64,000 nt of DNA from Khoudiadiopia massiliensis (GCA_900290095.1 OKQS01000001.1:62001-126000); one strand, 5' to 3'. Positions 27,649-37,334 are shown, numbered from the stretch's first letter. Numbers and translations are program-made. Notes: generated by a model from the sequence alone, not told the origin.

Positions 27649-28837
27649 GGAGTATCCCGCCCTGGAAGGCAAAAGAATCCTTTTGGGCGTTTCAGGAGGG
27701 ATTGCTATATATAAGAGTCTGACCCTTCTTTCACTTTTAAATAAGTGTCATGCGGAGACAAAGGTCATAATGACGGAAGGAGCTAAAGAATTTATCAGGC
27801 CTCTGAGCTTTCAAACCATGTCAAAAAACCGAATCTACAGTGATCTTTTTTCCGAGGAGGACAATTTTATCCCCCATATCGACTTGAGCCGCCAAGCCGA
27901 TATCTTTCTTATTGCGCCTGCTACAGCTAATGTTCTGGCTAAACTGGCAAGTGGCTTGGCTGATGATCTCTTGACTTCAACAGCCCTGGCTTCTTCTTGC
28001 CCCATACTTGTTTCTCCGGCCATGAACGTAAAGATGTACAGGAATAAGGCAACCCAAGCAAATATAGATAAATTGAGAGAAATGGGGATTGGCATAATTG
28101 AACCCAATTCCGGTCTCTTGGCCTGCAATGAGGTTGGGGAAGGGAGAATGCCCGAAGCCGATGAACTCTTGGACTGTCTTGACTCATTCTTTACAAAAAA
28201 AGACCTATATGGAAGGAAGATAATTATAAGCGGGGGTCCAACCAGGGAAAGAATTGATCCCGTAAGGTTCCTGACCAACGATTCGTCAGGGAAGCAGGGA
28301 CTTTGCCTTGCTGAGAGGGCCTACAAAAGAGGCGGAAAGGTTCTTTTTGTCCATGGAAAGATAAAAGAAGATATCCCTGAATACATTAAGAGCATAGAGG
28401 TGGAATCCACTGAAGATATGTATAGGGCTATTGATTCGGAAATTGGTCAATATGATTCTCTGATAATGGCTGCAGCCCCCTGTGATCTGCGGGCTGTAGA
28501 AGTGAGCAAGAACAAATTGAAAAAAGACGGGCTCAACTCCAAAATTTTACCTGATTTTGTTGAGACCCGGGATATTTTAAAGAGCCTGGCTGAAAAGAAA
28601 GAGGACAGGATCTTCATAGGCTTTGCCGCTGAAACAAGAAATGTTGAAGAATACGCAAAAAAGAAATTAAAAGAAAAGAATTTAGATTATATAGTGGCCA
28701 ATGACGTATCTGCCCGGGGAGCCGGCTTTGACGGGGACAGCAATATCGTAACTATATATGGAAAGACCGATAAAAAATCTTACCCCAAACTTTCAAAGTA
28801 CCAGGTGGCCGACAATATTTTGGACTTATTGAGATGA
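27641..28837 (+). CDS. coaBC: Bifunctional phosphopantothenoylcysteine decarboxylase / phosphopantothenate-cysteine ligase
   Basis: Catalyses two consecutive steps of coenzyme A synthesis. The ATG at 27641, within the end of rpoZ, gives the standard N-terminus EGKRILLGVSGGIAIYKS; longer in-frame starts are Lys/Arg-rich read-through of rpoZ coding. In the 398 residues, the FMN-dependent decarboxylase half has His79 (FIPHIDLS), PAMN (126-129) and the flap Cys162 in LLACNEVGEGRM. The ligase half from about 190 starts GRKIIISGGPTRERIDPVR. It overlaps priA by four bases. Together with coaD at 43983 it covers most of the pathway after pantothenate phosphorylation. Confidence 0.96.
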   Translation: MNREYPALEGKRILLGVSGGIAIYKSLTLLSLLNKCHAETKVIMTEGAKEFIRPLSFQTMSKNRIYSDLFSEEDNFIPHIDLSRQADIFLIAPATANVLAKLASGLADDLLTSTALASSCPILVSPAMNVKMYRNKATQANIDKLREMGIGIIEPNSGLLACNEVGEGRMPEADELLDCLDSFFTKKDLYGRKIIISGGPTRERIDPVRFLTNDSSGKQGLCLAERAYKRGGKVLFVHGKIKEDIPEYIKSIEVESTEDMYRAIDSEIGQYDSLIMAAAPCDLRAVEVSKNKLKKDGLNSKILPDFVETRDILKSLAEKKEDRIFIGFAAETRNVEEYAKKKLKEKNLDYIVANDVSARGAGFDGDSNIVTIYGKTDKKSYPKLSKYQVADNILDLLR

Positions 28838-31062
28838 AAGACAGCTATAAAAAAGACTATAAAAATAGTGAAAAGAGATTCGCCGGGGTAATATGTTCAA
28901 CGGGTACCAGGCTGACCGACAGGGTTTTTACCTATTCGGTTCCCCAAGGAATGCGAGATAAAATTCAAATAGGATCATCCGTCTATGTGCCCTTTGGCAG
29001 GGGAAACAAGAAGACTGAGGGACTCCTGGTTGAGTTTTATGAAACTTGCGCCATGAAAACAAAGGCCATAATTTCCATAGTCGAGAATATGCCAATCGTC
29101 AGCAAGGAGGGAATAGAACTGGCTTACTTTTTGGCTCGGGAGACCCTGTCAGATTACAGCTCAGCCTTTCAAACGGTTCTGGCACCTGGAGGTTTCGGCA
29201 CGTATAAGCCCAAGATAAGGGTCTTTTATAGCTTGACCGATCTTGGAAGAGAGGCTCAAGTTCCCAAGGGAGCAGTCAGACAAAAGGCCGTCATAGATTA
29301 TTTGACCCTTGAAGAGAGTGAAGACCAGGTAAATTTAATTAAAACCTGTGGCGCAACAAGCTCAAGCCTGAAGGCAATGGTGGACAAGGGCTGGCTGGCC
29401 AAGTCCGATAAGAGGGTTCTGAGAAGAAGGGCCAATTACAAGGGCGGCCAGGGTAAGAAAGCCCTGAATCCGGACCAACAGAGGGTTTTTGATATCATAA
29501 GCAAAAAGGTTGGAAATTACTTGATCTGCGGGGTAACGGGTTCGGGTAAAACCGAGATATATATGCAGCTTGTGGAGCAGGCTTTAAGCGAGGGAAAAGA
29601 GGCGATTGTCCTGGTCCCGGAGATATCACTTACCCCTCAGACCATAGAAAGATTTGAGAAAAGGTTCGGAAAAGAGGTGGCCATTCTCCACTCTAGGCTT
29701 TCCAATGCGGAAAGGTATGAGGAGTGGGAAAAAATAAAGACCGGCAGGGCTTCTATAGCCATAGGTGCCAGGTCGGCCATATTTGCTCCCTTTAAAAACC
29801 TGGGACTTATTGTCATAGATGAAGAGCACGAGAACACCTATGTGAGCGAAAAAAATCCCAAGTACCACACCTATGACGTTGCAAAATTAAGAGCTGAGTA
29901 TCATGCCTGTTCTCTTGTATCGGGCAGCGCAACCCCATCAATGGAAAGCCTCTATCGGGCTGAAAAGGGGGAAATGGTCAGGCTGGATTTGCCAAGTAGG
30001 GTCGGAAACAGGCCCCTTCCTGAGATAGAAATCATAGATATGAGGGAAGAGCTTAAAAAGGGCAACAGGACCATGTTCTCGGAAGACCTTTATAGGGCCA
30101 TGCTTGTAGCCCTGGAGAAAAAAGAGCAGATCATTCTTTTTCTCAATAAAAGAGGCCACACTTCTTTCGTCTTCTGCCGTTCATGCGGCTATGTTTACAG
30201 GTGTGATGCCTGCGATGTGTCTATGACCTATCATAAGTACAAGAACAGGTTGGTCTGTCACTACTGCGGCAGGGAGAAGAGGGCCGGCGGAGTCTGTCCC
30301 AGATGCGGATCAAAGGCAATAAAAGACTTTGGGGCCGGGACAGAACAGCTGGAGGAAGAAGTTAAAAAACTCTTTCCTGATGCAAGGGTTAAAAGGGCTG
30401 ATGCCGATACCATGGGCAAAAAAGGCTCATATGAAGATATATACAATAAGATGATGGCTGGAGAAATAGATATACTCCTGGGTACCCAGATGATTGCCAA
30501 GGGTTTCGATTTTCCCAAAGTCAGCGTGGTCGGGATTGTTTCGGCCGACATAAGCTTAAATCTTCCGGATTTACGAGCTCGGGAGAAAACCTTCCAACTC
30601 CTCACCCAGGTGGCCGGTAGGGCAGGTAGGGGGGACACAAGAGGCAAGGTATTTGTCCAGACATATAAGCCTGACAATCCGGCCATATTGGCAGCCTCAA
30701 ACCACGATGTGGACGCATTTTATAAATCGGAAAAAGATATAAGGCTTATGAGGTCCTATACCCCGATTACAAGGGATTTGCAGGTGCGATTGGCAGGGGC
30801 GGACAGGAGGGCCGTTTTTAATAAGGGCCTGGAAATAAAGAAATTCATTGAAAAGGAGATTGCCAATGTCAGGGAGGGTACTTTTGAAGGGCCTGCCCCA
30901 TCGGTAATTGAAAGAATAGACAGAAAATATAGGTTTGCCATCATGATAAGAGGCAAATACAGGGAAGATTTGAGGAATTTGGGACAAGCGCTTATTGATC
31001 GCTTTCCTACAAGCAGGGAAATAAACATTATTTTGACCCTGGATCCCATTTCAATATTTTAA
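28834..31062 (+). CDS. priA: Primosomal replication restart helicase PriA
   Basis: Superfamily 2 DNA helicase that reloads the replisome at stalled forks. The 742 residues run from the N-terminal 3'-DNA-binding domain (TDRVFTYSVP, about 28-37) to Walker A GVTGSGKT (233-240), VPEISLTPQ, the DEEH box (329-332) and SGSATPS. A zinc-binding insertion has eight cysteines in CxxC pairs (about 450-495), and helicase motifs QMIAKGFDFP and QVAGRAGRG follow. It overlaps coaBC by four bases. A 54-base spacer with a tandem repeat separates it from def. Confidence 0.97.
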   Translation: MKDSYKKDYKNSEKRFAGVICSTGTRLTDRVFTYSVPQGMRDKIQIGSSVYVPFGRGNKKTEGLLVEFYETCAMKTKAIISIVENMPIVSKEGIELAYFLARETLSDYSSAFQTVLAPGGFGTYKPKIRVFYSLTDLGREAQVPKGAVRQKAVIDYLTLEESEDQVNLIKTCGATSSSLKAMVDKGWLAKSDKRVLRRRANYKGGQGKKALNPDQQRVFDIISKKVGNYLICGVTGSGKTEIYMQLVEQALSEGKEAIVLVPEISLTPQTIERFEKRFGKEVAILHSRLSNAERYEEWEKIKTGRASIAIGARSAIFAPFKNLGLIVIDEEHENTYVSEKNPKYHTYDVAKLRAEYHACSLVSGSATPSMESLYRAEKGEMVRLDLPSRVGNRPLPEIEIIDMREELKKGNRTMFSEDLYRAMLVALEKKEQIILFLNKRGHTSFVFCRSCGYVYRCDACDVSMTYHKYKNRLVCHYCGREKRAGGVCPRCGSKAIKDFGAGTEQLEEEVKKLFPDARVKRADADTMGKKGSYEDIYNKMMAGEIDILLGTQMIAKGFDFPKVSVVGIVSADISLNLPDLRAREKTFQLLTQVAGRAGRGDTRGKVFVQTYKPDNPAILAASNHDVDAFYKSEKDIRLMRSYTPITRDLQVRLAGADRRAVFNKGLEIKKFIEKEIANVREGTFEGPAPSVIERIDRKYRFAIMIRGKYREDLRNLGQALIDRFPTSREINIILTLDPISIF

Positions 31063-31074
31063 GATTTGGAAAAG

Positions 31075-31106
31075 AATTTACAATTTTAGAAATTTACGAT
31101 TTTAGA
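31075..31106 (+). repeat. Two tandem 16-base repeats between priA and def
   Basis: AATTTACAATTTTAGA (31075-31090) is followed directly by AATTTACGATTTTAGA (31091-31106), 15 of 16 bases identical. The array ends three bases before the GGAAG ribosome binding site of def. No function can be assigned; it may be a recent duplication that extends the def leader. Confidence 0.8.
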
Positions 31107-31116
31107 AAGGAAGATT

Positions 31117-31668
31117 ATGGGTTTAAGAGAACTGAGAATTGAAGGAGATCCCATACTTAGAAAAAAGGCCCGCCCGGTTAAAAAGATTGATGAGAGGATG
31201 AGGAATCTCCTTGACGATATGGTCGAGACAATGTACGAGGACAAGGGCATAGGCCTGGCAGGACCCCAAGTCGGTATTCTTAGGAGGGTTATTGTGGTCG
31301 ATGTGGGTAATGGCCCATATAAGATGGTAAATCCTGAAATAATAGAGAGATCGGAAGAAACTGATGAAGATGTTGAGGGCTGCCTTTCTGTTCCGGCTTT
31401 TAATGGGACTGTTATAAGACCCAGACAGGTCAAGGTTAAATATATGGATGAAAACGGGGAAGAAAAGGAAGTTCTGGCCGAGGACCTCTTTGCTCGTTGC
31501 CTATGTCATGAAATTGACCACCTTGACGGGATACTCTTCAGAGACAAAGTTGTACGTGAAATAAATATGGAAAATCCCGGAGAGGACGATATTAGGTATT
31601 TAAAGGAACACGGGATCATTGATGATGAGGACCAAGCTGAGGCGGAAAGCCAAGAGGAAGCAAAATGA
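31117..31668 (+). CDS. def: Peptide deformylase
   Basis: Removes the N-formyl group from nascent proteins using a bound metal. The 183 residues show motif I GIGLAGPQVG (44-53; Gly replaces the more common second Ala of GLAAPQ), motif II EGCLSVP with metal ligand Cys89, and motif III CHEIDHLDG with His131, Glu132 and His135. The acidic C-terminal tail (last 20 residues) is longer than usual. AAAGGAAG precedes the ATG. It overlaps fmt by four bases, so formylation and deformylation are co-expressed. Confidence 0.97.
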   Translation: MGLRELRIEGDPILRKKARPVKKIDERMRNLLDDMVETMYEDKGIGLAGPQVGILRRVIVVDVGNGPYKMVNPEIIERSEETDEDVEGCLSVPAFNGTVIRPRQVKVKYMDENGEEKEVLAEDLFARCLCHEIDHLDGILFRDKVVREINMENPGEDDIRYLKEHGIIDDEDQAEAESQEEAK

Positions 31669-32612
31669 AAATTTGTTTTTTAGCCAATCCCGAATACTGC
31701 CTGCCTTCACTACAAGCCTTGATTGATGCCCCGGACATGGAAGTTGTCCTTGTCGTCACGGGGCCGGATAAAATCAGGTCCAGGAGGGGTCAGAGGGTTG
31801 CGGGTCCGGTAAAGCAGATGGCTTTGGACCATGGCCTGGAAGTCATCTCTCCTGAAAAATTGAACAGGTCTGAAGTCATAGACAGGATAAAAGAGGCGGA
31901 GCCGGATTTTCTTGTTGTCATAGCCTTCGGACAGTTGATAGGGAAAGGCCTTAGAGACCTTTACGGGGACAGGATTTTGAATCTCCACGGAAGCCTTCTT
32001 CCGAAATACAGGGGAGCCGCCCCCATTCAGAGGGCCCTTTTGAACGGAGATAGGGCAACAGGAGTTACTTCAATGATAGTTAGGAAAGAGCTGGATAAGG
32101 GAGAGATGCTGGCTAAAAAGGAAGTAATTATCGAAGATTCGGATGATTTGGCATCTCTTATGGACAAGATGGCGGCCTGCTCGGCTGACCTAATGTTATA
32201 TACTTTAAGAAATTATGATGAGCTCTTGGAGGCCAAGGACGTCCAGGATGATTCCCTGGCTACCTATGCCGAGAAAATTTCAAAGGAGGAGGGCCATCTG
32301 GATTTCAACTTGACTGCAGATGAGTTAGTCAGGAAAGTCAAGACCTTTAAAGATTGGCCGGGTGCGGTTTTTAAATACCAAGGAGAAAACTTCAAGGTCA
32401 AAGATGCCCGCTCTATCAATGAACAGGGTTCTGAGGGAGAAGGAAGGGTCCTGCCGGGCAATATAATTTCAGTTTCAGCTGAAGGGATAGGAATACAAAC
32501 GGCCAAGGGCATCTTCCTAATAGATGTAATCCAGCAGGCAGGTAAGAAGGCCTTACAGGTCAAGAACTTTATAAACGGCAAGACTATAAATGTGGGTGAC
32601 TTGGTTAACTGA
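31665..32612 (+). CDS. fmt: Methionyl-tRNA formyltransferase
   Basis: Formylates initiator Met-tRNA with 10-formyl-THF. The 315 residues carry Asn106 and His108 in LNLHGSLLPKYRGAAPIQ and Asp144 in ELDKGEML, the catalytic triad at the same numbers as in E. coli Fmt. The C-terminal OB-like domain is intact (KTFKDWPGA, KALQVKNFI). The start of the protein (FLANPEYCLPSLQAL) departs from the usual F-GTPEFAVPSL but aligns without gaps. The rsmB gene that usually follows fmt is absent; rlmN comes next. Confidence 0.96.
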   Translation: MKICFLANPEYCLPSLQALIDAPDMEVVLVVTGPDKIRSRRGQRVAGPVKQMALDHGLEVISPEKLNRSEVIDRIKEAEPDFLVVIAFGQLIGKGLRDLYGDRILNLHGSLLPKYRGAAPIQRALLNGDRATGVTSMIVRKELDKGEMLAKKEVIIEDSDDLASLMDKMAACSADLMLYTLRNYDELLEAKDVQDDSLATYAEKISKEEGHLDFNLTADELVRKVKTFKDWPGAVFKYQGENFKVKDARSINEQGSEGEGRVLPGNIISVSAEGIGIQTAKGIFLIDVIQQAGKKALQVKNFINGKTINVGDLVN

Positions 32613-32621
32613 GCGAGTCTG

Positions 32622-32649
32622 TTTTTGTCGGCCCGTAATAGGCTATAAT
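32622..32649 (+). promoter_or_regulatory. Putative promoter before rlmN
   Basis: Perfect -10 TATAAT at 32644-32649 with a weak -35 (TTTTTG at 32622-32627, 16-base spacer), lying in the short gap between fmt and rlmN. The start of transcription would be near 32656, giving a very short leader that still contains the AGAGGTG ribosome binding site. Confidence 0.4.
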
Positions 32650-32668
32650 GGTTAGAAAAGAGGTGTTT

Positions 32669-33715
32669 ATGGACAGGTCATTAAATGACATGTACCCTCA
32701 GGAGTTAAGACAACTTATGAAAGACCTGGGCAAGCAGGCTTATAGAGGAGACCAGATCTTCAACTATTTTCATGTTCAGAAGGATCAGGATCTTGAAAGT
32801 TGCTCCAATCTGCCTAAAGGCCTTGTTAAAGAGCTTGAAGATTACCCCATAAGAAAAGGTAAGATTATCGGTTGTCTTAAGTCTGTGGATATGAGCCGCA
32901 AATATCTCATTGAATTCCAAGATAAGGCAATCATTGAAGCCGTATTCATGCCCTATGAGGACAGAAACACAATATGCCTTTCCAGTCAGGTAGGTTGCAG
33001 AATGGGCTGCCTATTCTGTGCTTCAACAAAAGCGAGTTTTCAGAGAAACTTGACAGCCGCTGAAATGCTTTTGGAGCTTTACCTGATTGAAAAAGACCTT
33101 AATGAAAGAATTGACAATATTGTGATAATGGGAATAGGGGAGCCCCTGGACAACTTTGATGAGCTGGTCAGATTTCTAAGGCTTGTCTGCCATGAAAAGG
33201 GGAAAAATCTCTCACAGAGGTCAATAACAATATCAACATCAGGCTTGGTTCCAAATATTTATAAGCTGGCCGACCTTGGAATGCAGGTTAATCTGGCAAT
33301 TTCCCTCCACGCATCAAATGACAAAAGTCGGGCCATGACCATGCCTATAGCAAGAAAATACAGTATTGAGCAAATAAAGGAAGCTTGCAAATACTTTTTT
33401 GATAAAACAGGCAGGAGAATTTCTCTCGAATATGTCCTTATAGAGGGTCAAAATGACAGCGATGAGGATGTAAAAAGGCTTGCAAAGCAATTTAAAGGAG
33501 CCGCCTGGCATATAAATTTAATTGCCCTAAACCGGATAGAGGAGTTTTCCGGCAAGGCTTTAAATAAAGAAAAGATGGAGATATTCAAAAACAAACTTTT
33601 AAGTCAGGGGCTGAATGTCACAGTCCGAAGAAAAAGAGGGGCCGATATTGAAGCGGCCTGCGGCCAGCTAAGACTTATGTATCAGAGAAAGGAGGCGGAT
33701 ATTGGAAAATTATAG
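32669..33715 (+). CDS. rlmN: 23S rRNA (A2503-C2)/tRNA (A37-C2) methyltransferase
   Basis: Radical-SAM enzyme that methylates C2 of adenosine in 23S rRNA and some tRNAs. The start ATG at 32669 follows AGAGGTG; an in-frame ATG 21 bases upstream lies on the -10 box. The 348 residues have the cluster motif CRMGCLFC (Cys110, 114, 117), the downstream MGIGEPLDNFD, SLHASNDKSR, and the mechanistic cysteine near residue 331 in ADIEAACGQL. It is first in a run with prpC, prkC, rsgA, rpe and thiN. Confidence 0.96.
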   Translation: MDRSLNDMYPQELRQLMKDLGKQAYRGDQIFNYFHVQKDQDLESCSNLPKGLVKELEDYPIRKGKIIGCLKSVDMSRKYLIEFQDKAIIEAVFMPYEDRNTICLSSQVGCRMGCLFCASTKASFQRNLTAAEMLLELYLIEKDLNERIDNIVIMGIGEPLDNFDELVRFLRLVCHEKGKNLSQRSITISTSGLVPNIYKLADLGMQVNLAISLHASNDKSRAMTMPIARKYSIEQIKEACKYFFDKTGRRISLEYVLIEGQNDSDEDVKRLAKQFKGAAWHINLIALNRIEEFSGKALNKEKMEIFKNKLLSQGLNVTVRRKRGADIEAACGQLRLMYQRKEADIGKL

Positions 33716-34445
33716 CCTTACTGATAGGGGAAAAGTCAGAAAAAATAACCAGGACTCATTTATAAACTATTTTCATCCCCGATTTGCGACCTTTGTCGTA
33801 TGCGACGGTATGGGGGGCCACAAGGCGGGTGAAGTCGCCTCGGCCATTGCTGTTGAAAGCATGCAACAATCAATTATAGAAAAGAAGGATAGGACAGACT
33901 ATGAAAATATGTTGAAAGAGTCTGTAATTGAATCCAATCAAAAGGTATACATAGAATCACAAAAGTGCGAAGAATTCTCCAATATGGGGACAACCATTGT
34001 GGCCGCCATTTTGAGTCAGGATAATATTTATCTGGCCCATGTTGGGGATTCCAGGGCCTATCTATATAGGTCAAAGGAACTCACCTGCCTTACCCATGAC
34101 CATTCACTGGTACAAAAAATGCTTGATGACGGGGCAATAACGGAAGAGGAGGCGAGGAACCATCCTGATCGCTCAACCCTGACCAGGGCCTTGGGTACGG
34201 AAGACAGTTTAGAAGTTGAGCTGGACAGGCTCCAAGCCCGGGAAAATGACCTGATACTCCTGTGTACGGACGGCTTGACCGGGATGCTTAGGGATTCTGA
34301 AATTTCAGAAATACTGGAAAAGGGTGAGACAGTGAGGGAGAAGGCTGAAAATCTTGTTGAACGGGCGATTGAAGCCGGTGGACTGGATAATATCACAGTA
34401 AGCCTGTTTGAGTATAGGAGAGAGACATGGAACAAATACTGTTAA
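33702..34445 (+). CDS. prpC: PP2C-type Ser/Thr protein phosphatase
   Basis: Stp/PrpC phosphatase that reverses phosphorylation by the kinase encoded next. The start is a TTG at 33702, supported by GGAGG at 33691-33695 with ideal spacing and by the family N-terminus SLTDRGKVRKNNQDSF; no ATG or GTG fits. The gene overlaps rlmN by 14 bases. The 247 residues contain the metal-binding motifs NQDSF, VCDGMGGHKAGEVAS, AHVGDSRAYLYR, LCTDGLTGML and GGLDNITV. It overlaps prkC by 19 bases. Confidence 0.95.
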   Translation: MENYSLTDRGKVRKNNQDSFINYFHPRFATFVVCDGMGGHKAGEVASAIAVESMQQSIIEKKDRTDYENMLKESVIESNQKVYIESQKCEEFSNMGTTIVAAILSQDNIYLAHVGDSRAYLYRSKELTCLTHDHSLVQKMLDDGAITEEEARNHPDRSTLTRALGTEDSLEVELDRLQARENDLILLCTDGLTGMLRDSEISEILEKGETVREKAENLVERAIEAGGLDNITVSLFEYRRETWNKYC

Positions 34446-36367
34446 ATAAGCGTTATCGCCTAATACAAAGAATAGGCATCGGCGGTATGGCCTATGTTTA
34501 TGAGGCGGAAGACACACTTTTAAAGCGTAGAGTCGCTGTAAAGATCCTTAAAGAGCAGTATCTTGAAGATGCAGAGTTTGTCAAAAAGTTTGAAAAGGAA
34601 GCACAGTCTGCAGCTTCTCTCAGCCATCCCAACATAGTAAATATATATGATGTAGGCAATGAAGTTAGAAACGGGAAACAGCTTCATTATATTGTCATGG
34701 AGCTCATAGAGGGGTCTACCTTAAAAGAGGCCATAGCCACAAAAGGCATTATGGAAAATGAGGTTATAGTCAAGATCGCTTCCCAGATAGCCAAGGCCTT
34801 AAAGTGTGCCCATGAACACAATATTGTTCACAGGGACATCAAGCCCGCCAATATACTTATCATGAAGTCGGGGGATATCAAGGTGGCCGATTTCGGCATT
34901 GCCAGGATATCTTCCTCTTCCACGATAACTTATACAAATTCAATATTGGGAACAGTTCACTATATTTCTCCGGAACAGGCCAAGGGCAGGTATACCGACC
35001 ACAAGTCAGATATATATTCACTTGGCGTTGTTATGTATGAGATGGCGACCGGGAAGGTGCCCTTTGATGCCGACAATTCAGTCGGAATAGCCATTAAACA
35101 TATACAGGAAAATCCGGTGCCTCCCAGGGACCTGAACAAGTATTTGGACCCCGGCCTCGAATCAATAATCTTGAAATGCATGGAGAAGAATCCGAGCGAC
35201 CGCTATGACAGGGTGGATGACCTGATCTACGACCTGGCCCATTATAAAAACATGGATGATACGGTCCTTATAAAAACACCGTCAGGGGTCTACGAGGACA
35301 ACCATTTGGGCAAAAAAGCCCGTGGCGAGGCCTATTATCAGAGCAGGAACTATGATGAAGACGATGAGTATTATGAAGAAGGCGGCAAGAGGAATCGCTG
35401 GTTCCCGGTAATTTTGGGGATTATAGCTCTTATGACCATTGTCCTGGTTGTAAGTCTATTCGGAAGAAAGAATCTTGATGACCTAAACAGCACCAAAACT
35501 AAGGTACCGGCGGTGGTAAATCTCACAGAAAGCGAGGCCATAAAGCTCCTTGAGGACAGCGGTCTTAAGGCAAAGATAATCGAAAGGCTTTATGATCCCA
35601 AGGTTGATGCCGGTCTTGTAATTGACCAGTCGGTTTCAGAAGGGACAAGGCTTGACAAGGGCTCTGAAGTGGGGCTGAAAATAAGCTTGGGCAAGGAGAG
35701 CGTCAAGGTCCCGGACTTGAAAAATCTAACCGTCGCCGAGGCAATAGATAAGTTGCAAAAGAGCGGTTTTTCAATGGGTGAGACCAACCATGAAAATTCG
35801 GCTGATGTGAAAAAAGATCATATCTCCAGAACGGAACCTGCAGCTGGAAGCCAGGTTGAATCGGGAGCCAGGATCAGCCTCTTTGTGTCTGACGGACCGG
35901 AGAAAAAGACAACCGTTGTACCCGTACTTATAGGAACGGACCAGAACAAGGCCTTGGAAGCCTTGAAATCGGCAAACCTCACCATAGGAAGACTTGATAC
36001 GGAAAACAGCAGGTATGATGCCGGAATAGTTATAAAACAATCTGTCAAATCCGGAGAAAGGATTGATGAAGGAACAGCCATTGATCTGGTTGTATCGTTA
36101 GGCCCGGGGGTCAAGGATCCAGAGGACCAGAAGAAAAGTTACAAGGTCAATGTATTTCCTCCCGAGGGTAAATCCAGCTTTATTTTCCAGGTCTATGACT
36201 ATAAGCAGTCCAGGGAAAACCCCATCTACGAAGAGTCTATCGATTCTTCAAGGGTCAATGAAAGAGGGTCTGTTACCGTCAAGTTTACGGCCCAGGCAAA
36301 AGCCCAATTACACTTTTTCATAGACGGACAGCCGGCGGACTCAAGCAAGGTTAACGGCAATGATTAA
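34427..36367 (+). CDS. prkC: PASTA-domain Ser/Thr protein kinase
   Basis: Membrane kinase sensing peptidoglycan fragments. In the 646 residues, the Hanks kinase domain (1-275) has the Gly loop GIGGMAYVYE, Lys39 in VAVKIL, HRDIKPANIL (135-144), DFGIAR (155-160) and SPEQAKG. A charged linker leads to one transmembrane segment (about 326-346). Three PASTA domains follow outside (about 357-422, 426-490, 495-560), then a beta-rich tail of about 85 residues with no family I recognise. ATAGGAGAG precedes the ATG, inside prpC. The prpC-prkC-rsgA order is conserved in Bacillota. Confidence 0.96.
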   Translation: MEQILLNKRYRLIQRIGIGGMAYVYEAEDTLLKRRVAVKILKEQYLEDAEFVKKFEKEAQSAASLSHPNIVNIYDVGNEVRNGKQLHYIVMELIEGSTLKEAIATKGIMENEVIVKIASQIAKALKCAHEHNIVHRDIKPANILIMKSGDIKVADFGIARISSSSTITYTNSILGTVHYISPEQAKGRYTDHKSDIYSLGVVMYEMATGKVPFDADNSVGIAIKHIQENPVPPRDLNKYLDPGLESIILKCMEKNPSDRYDRVDDLIYDLAHYKNMDDTVLIKTPSGVYEDNHLGKKARGEAYYQSRNYDEDDEYYEEGGKRNRWFPVILGIIALMTIVLVVSLFGRKNLDDLNSTKTKVPAVVNLTESEAIKLLEDSGLKAKIIERLYDPKVDAGLVIDQSVSEGTRLDKGSEVGLKISLGKESVKVPDLKNLTVAEAIDKLQKSGFSMGETNHENSADVKKDHISRTEPAAGSQVESGARISLFVSDGPEKKTTVVPVLIGTDQNKALEALKSANLTIGRLDTENSRYDAGIVIKQSVKSGERIDEGTAIDLVVSLGPGVKDPEDQKKSYKVNVFPPEGKSSFIFQVYDYKQSRENPIYEESIDSSRVNERGSVTVKFTAQAKAQLHFFIDGQPADSSKVNGND

Positions 36368-37322
36368 AGAACAAAATGAAGAAGATCTTTACTATGGCCA
36401 TATTCTGTCATCTGAAAAAGACCTGTATTTTGTAGCAGTGGATCCCTCGGTCACCGAGGTAGATGATTTTAAGGTAAAGTCTTTATTTCATGAGGACAGC
36501 CAAAGTCTTTTTGTAAATTGCCGGGGCCGGGGTGTCTTCAGAGACAAGTCCATTAAACCCATTGTAGGGGACAGGGTCCTGATAAAACTCAATGAGGAAA
36601 GAGATGAAGGGACCATATTTGAAGTCCTGGACAGGAAGAATTCCATGGAAAGACCCAGGGTTGCCAATGTAGACCAGTTTTTGCTGGTCCAGAGCCTGGT
36701 TGAGCCGGATATAACCCAATTGGGCTTGGATAAGATCCTCGTCTCTATTGAGCTTAGGGGGCTGCCACTAATAATTTGCTTCAACAAGCTGGACAAGACT
36801 GATGAAAAGAAGGCAGTAGCCTGGCTAAATCTTTACAAAAATATCGGATACAGAGTTTTACTGACCAGCACAATCAACGATATGGGTATGGACGAACTCA
36901 GGGATATGTTAAAAGGGAAGATAAGTGCCATAGCCGGGCCATCGGGTGCGGGAAAGTCATCAATAATCAGCAGGCTTACAGGTCAGAACCTTAAAGTCGG
37001 GGACCTGAGCAGGAAAACAATGAGGGGAAGGCAAACAACAAGAAATACCAGGCTGTATACCCTAGACTCGGAGAGCTTTATTTTTGACACACCAGGCTTT
37101 TCAAGTCTCAGCATAGGAGACCTTGAGTCCGGAGTTCAACTTGCCAAATATTTTCCGGAAATAGGAAGACTTGGCAAGGATTGCAAATTTAGAAACTGCA
37201 GTCACAGAAAAGAACCTGACTGCAAGGTTAAGGAAGGACTTGAAAAGGGATTGATAGATAAGGGGAGATACAATTCATACCTATCAATTTTAAAGGAAAT
37301 TGAGGATAGAAGGCCGTTTTAG
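36360..37322 (+). CDS. rsgA: Ribosome small-subunit GTPase RsgA
   Basis: Circularly permuted GTPase that checks late 30S assembly. The 320 residues have an OB-like N-terminus, then G4 NKLDKTD, G1 GPSGAGKSS and G3 DTPGFSS in the permuted order. The C-terminal zinc-binding segment is CKFRNCSHRKEPDC. The ATG lies within the last eight bases of prkC, with only a weak ribosome binding site, so translation is probably coupled. rpe follows 12 bases later. Confidence 0.96.
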   Translation: MIKEQNEEDLYYGHILSSEKDLYFVAVDPSVTEVDDFKVKSLFHEDSQSLFVNCRGRGVFRDKSIKPIVGDRVLIKLNEERDEGTIFEVLDRKNSMERPRVANVDQFLLVQSLVEPDITQLGLDKILVSIELRGLPLIICFNKLDKTDEKKAVAWLNLYKNIGYRVLLTSTINDMGMDELRDMLKGKISAIAGPSGAGKSSIISRLTGQNLKVGDLSRKTMRGRQTTRNTRLYTLDSESFIFDTPGFSSLSIGDLESGVQLAKYFPEIGRLGKDCKFRNCSHRKEPDCKVKEGLEKGLIDKGRYNSYLSILKEIEDRRPF

Positions 37323-37334
37323 TTAGGAGGAGAT

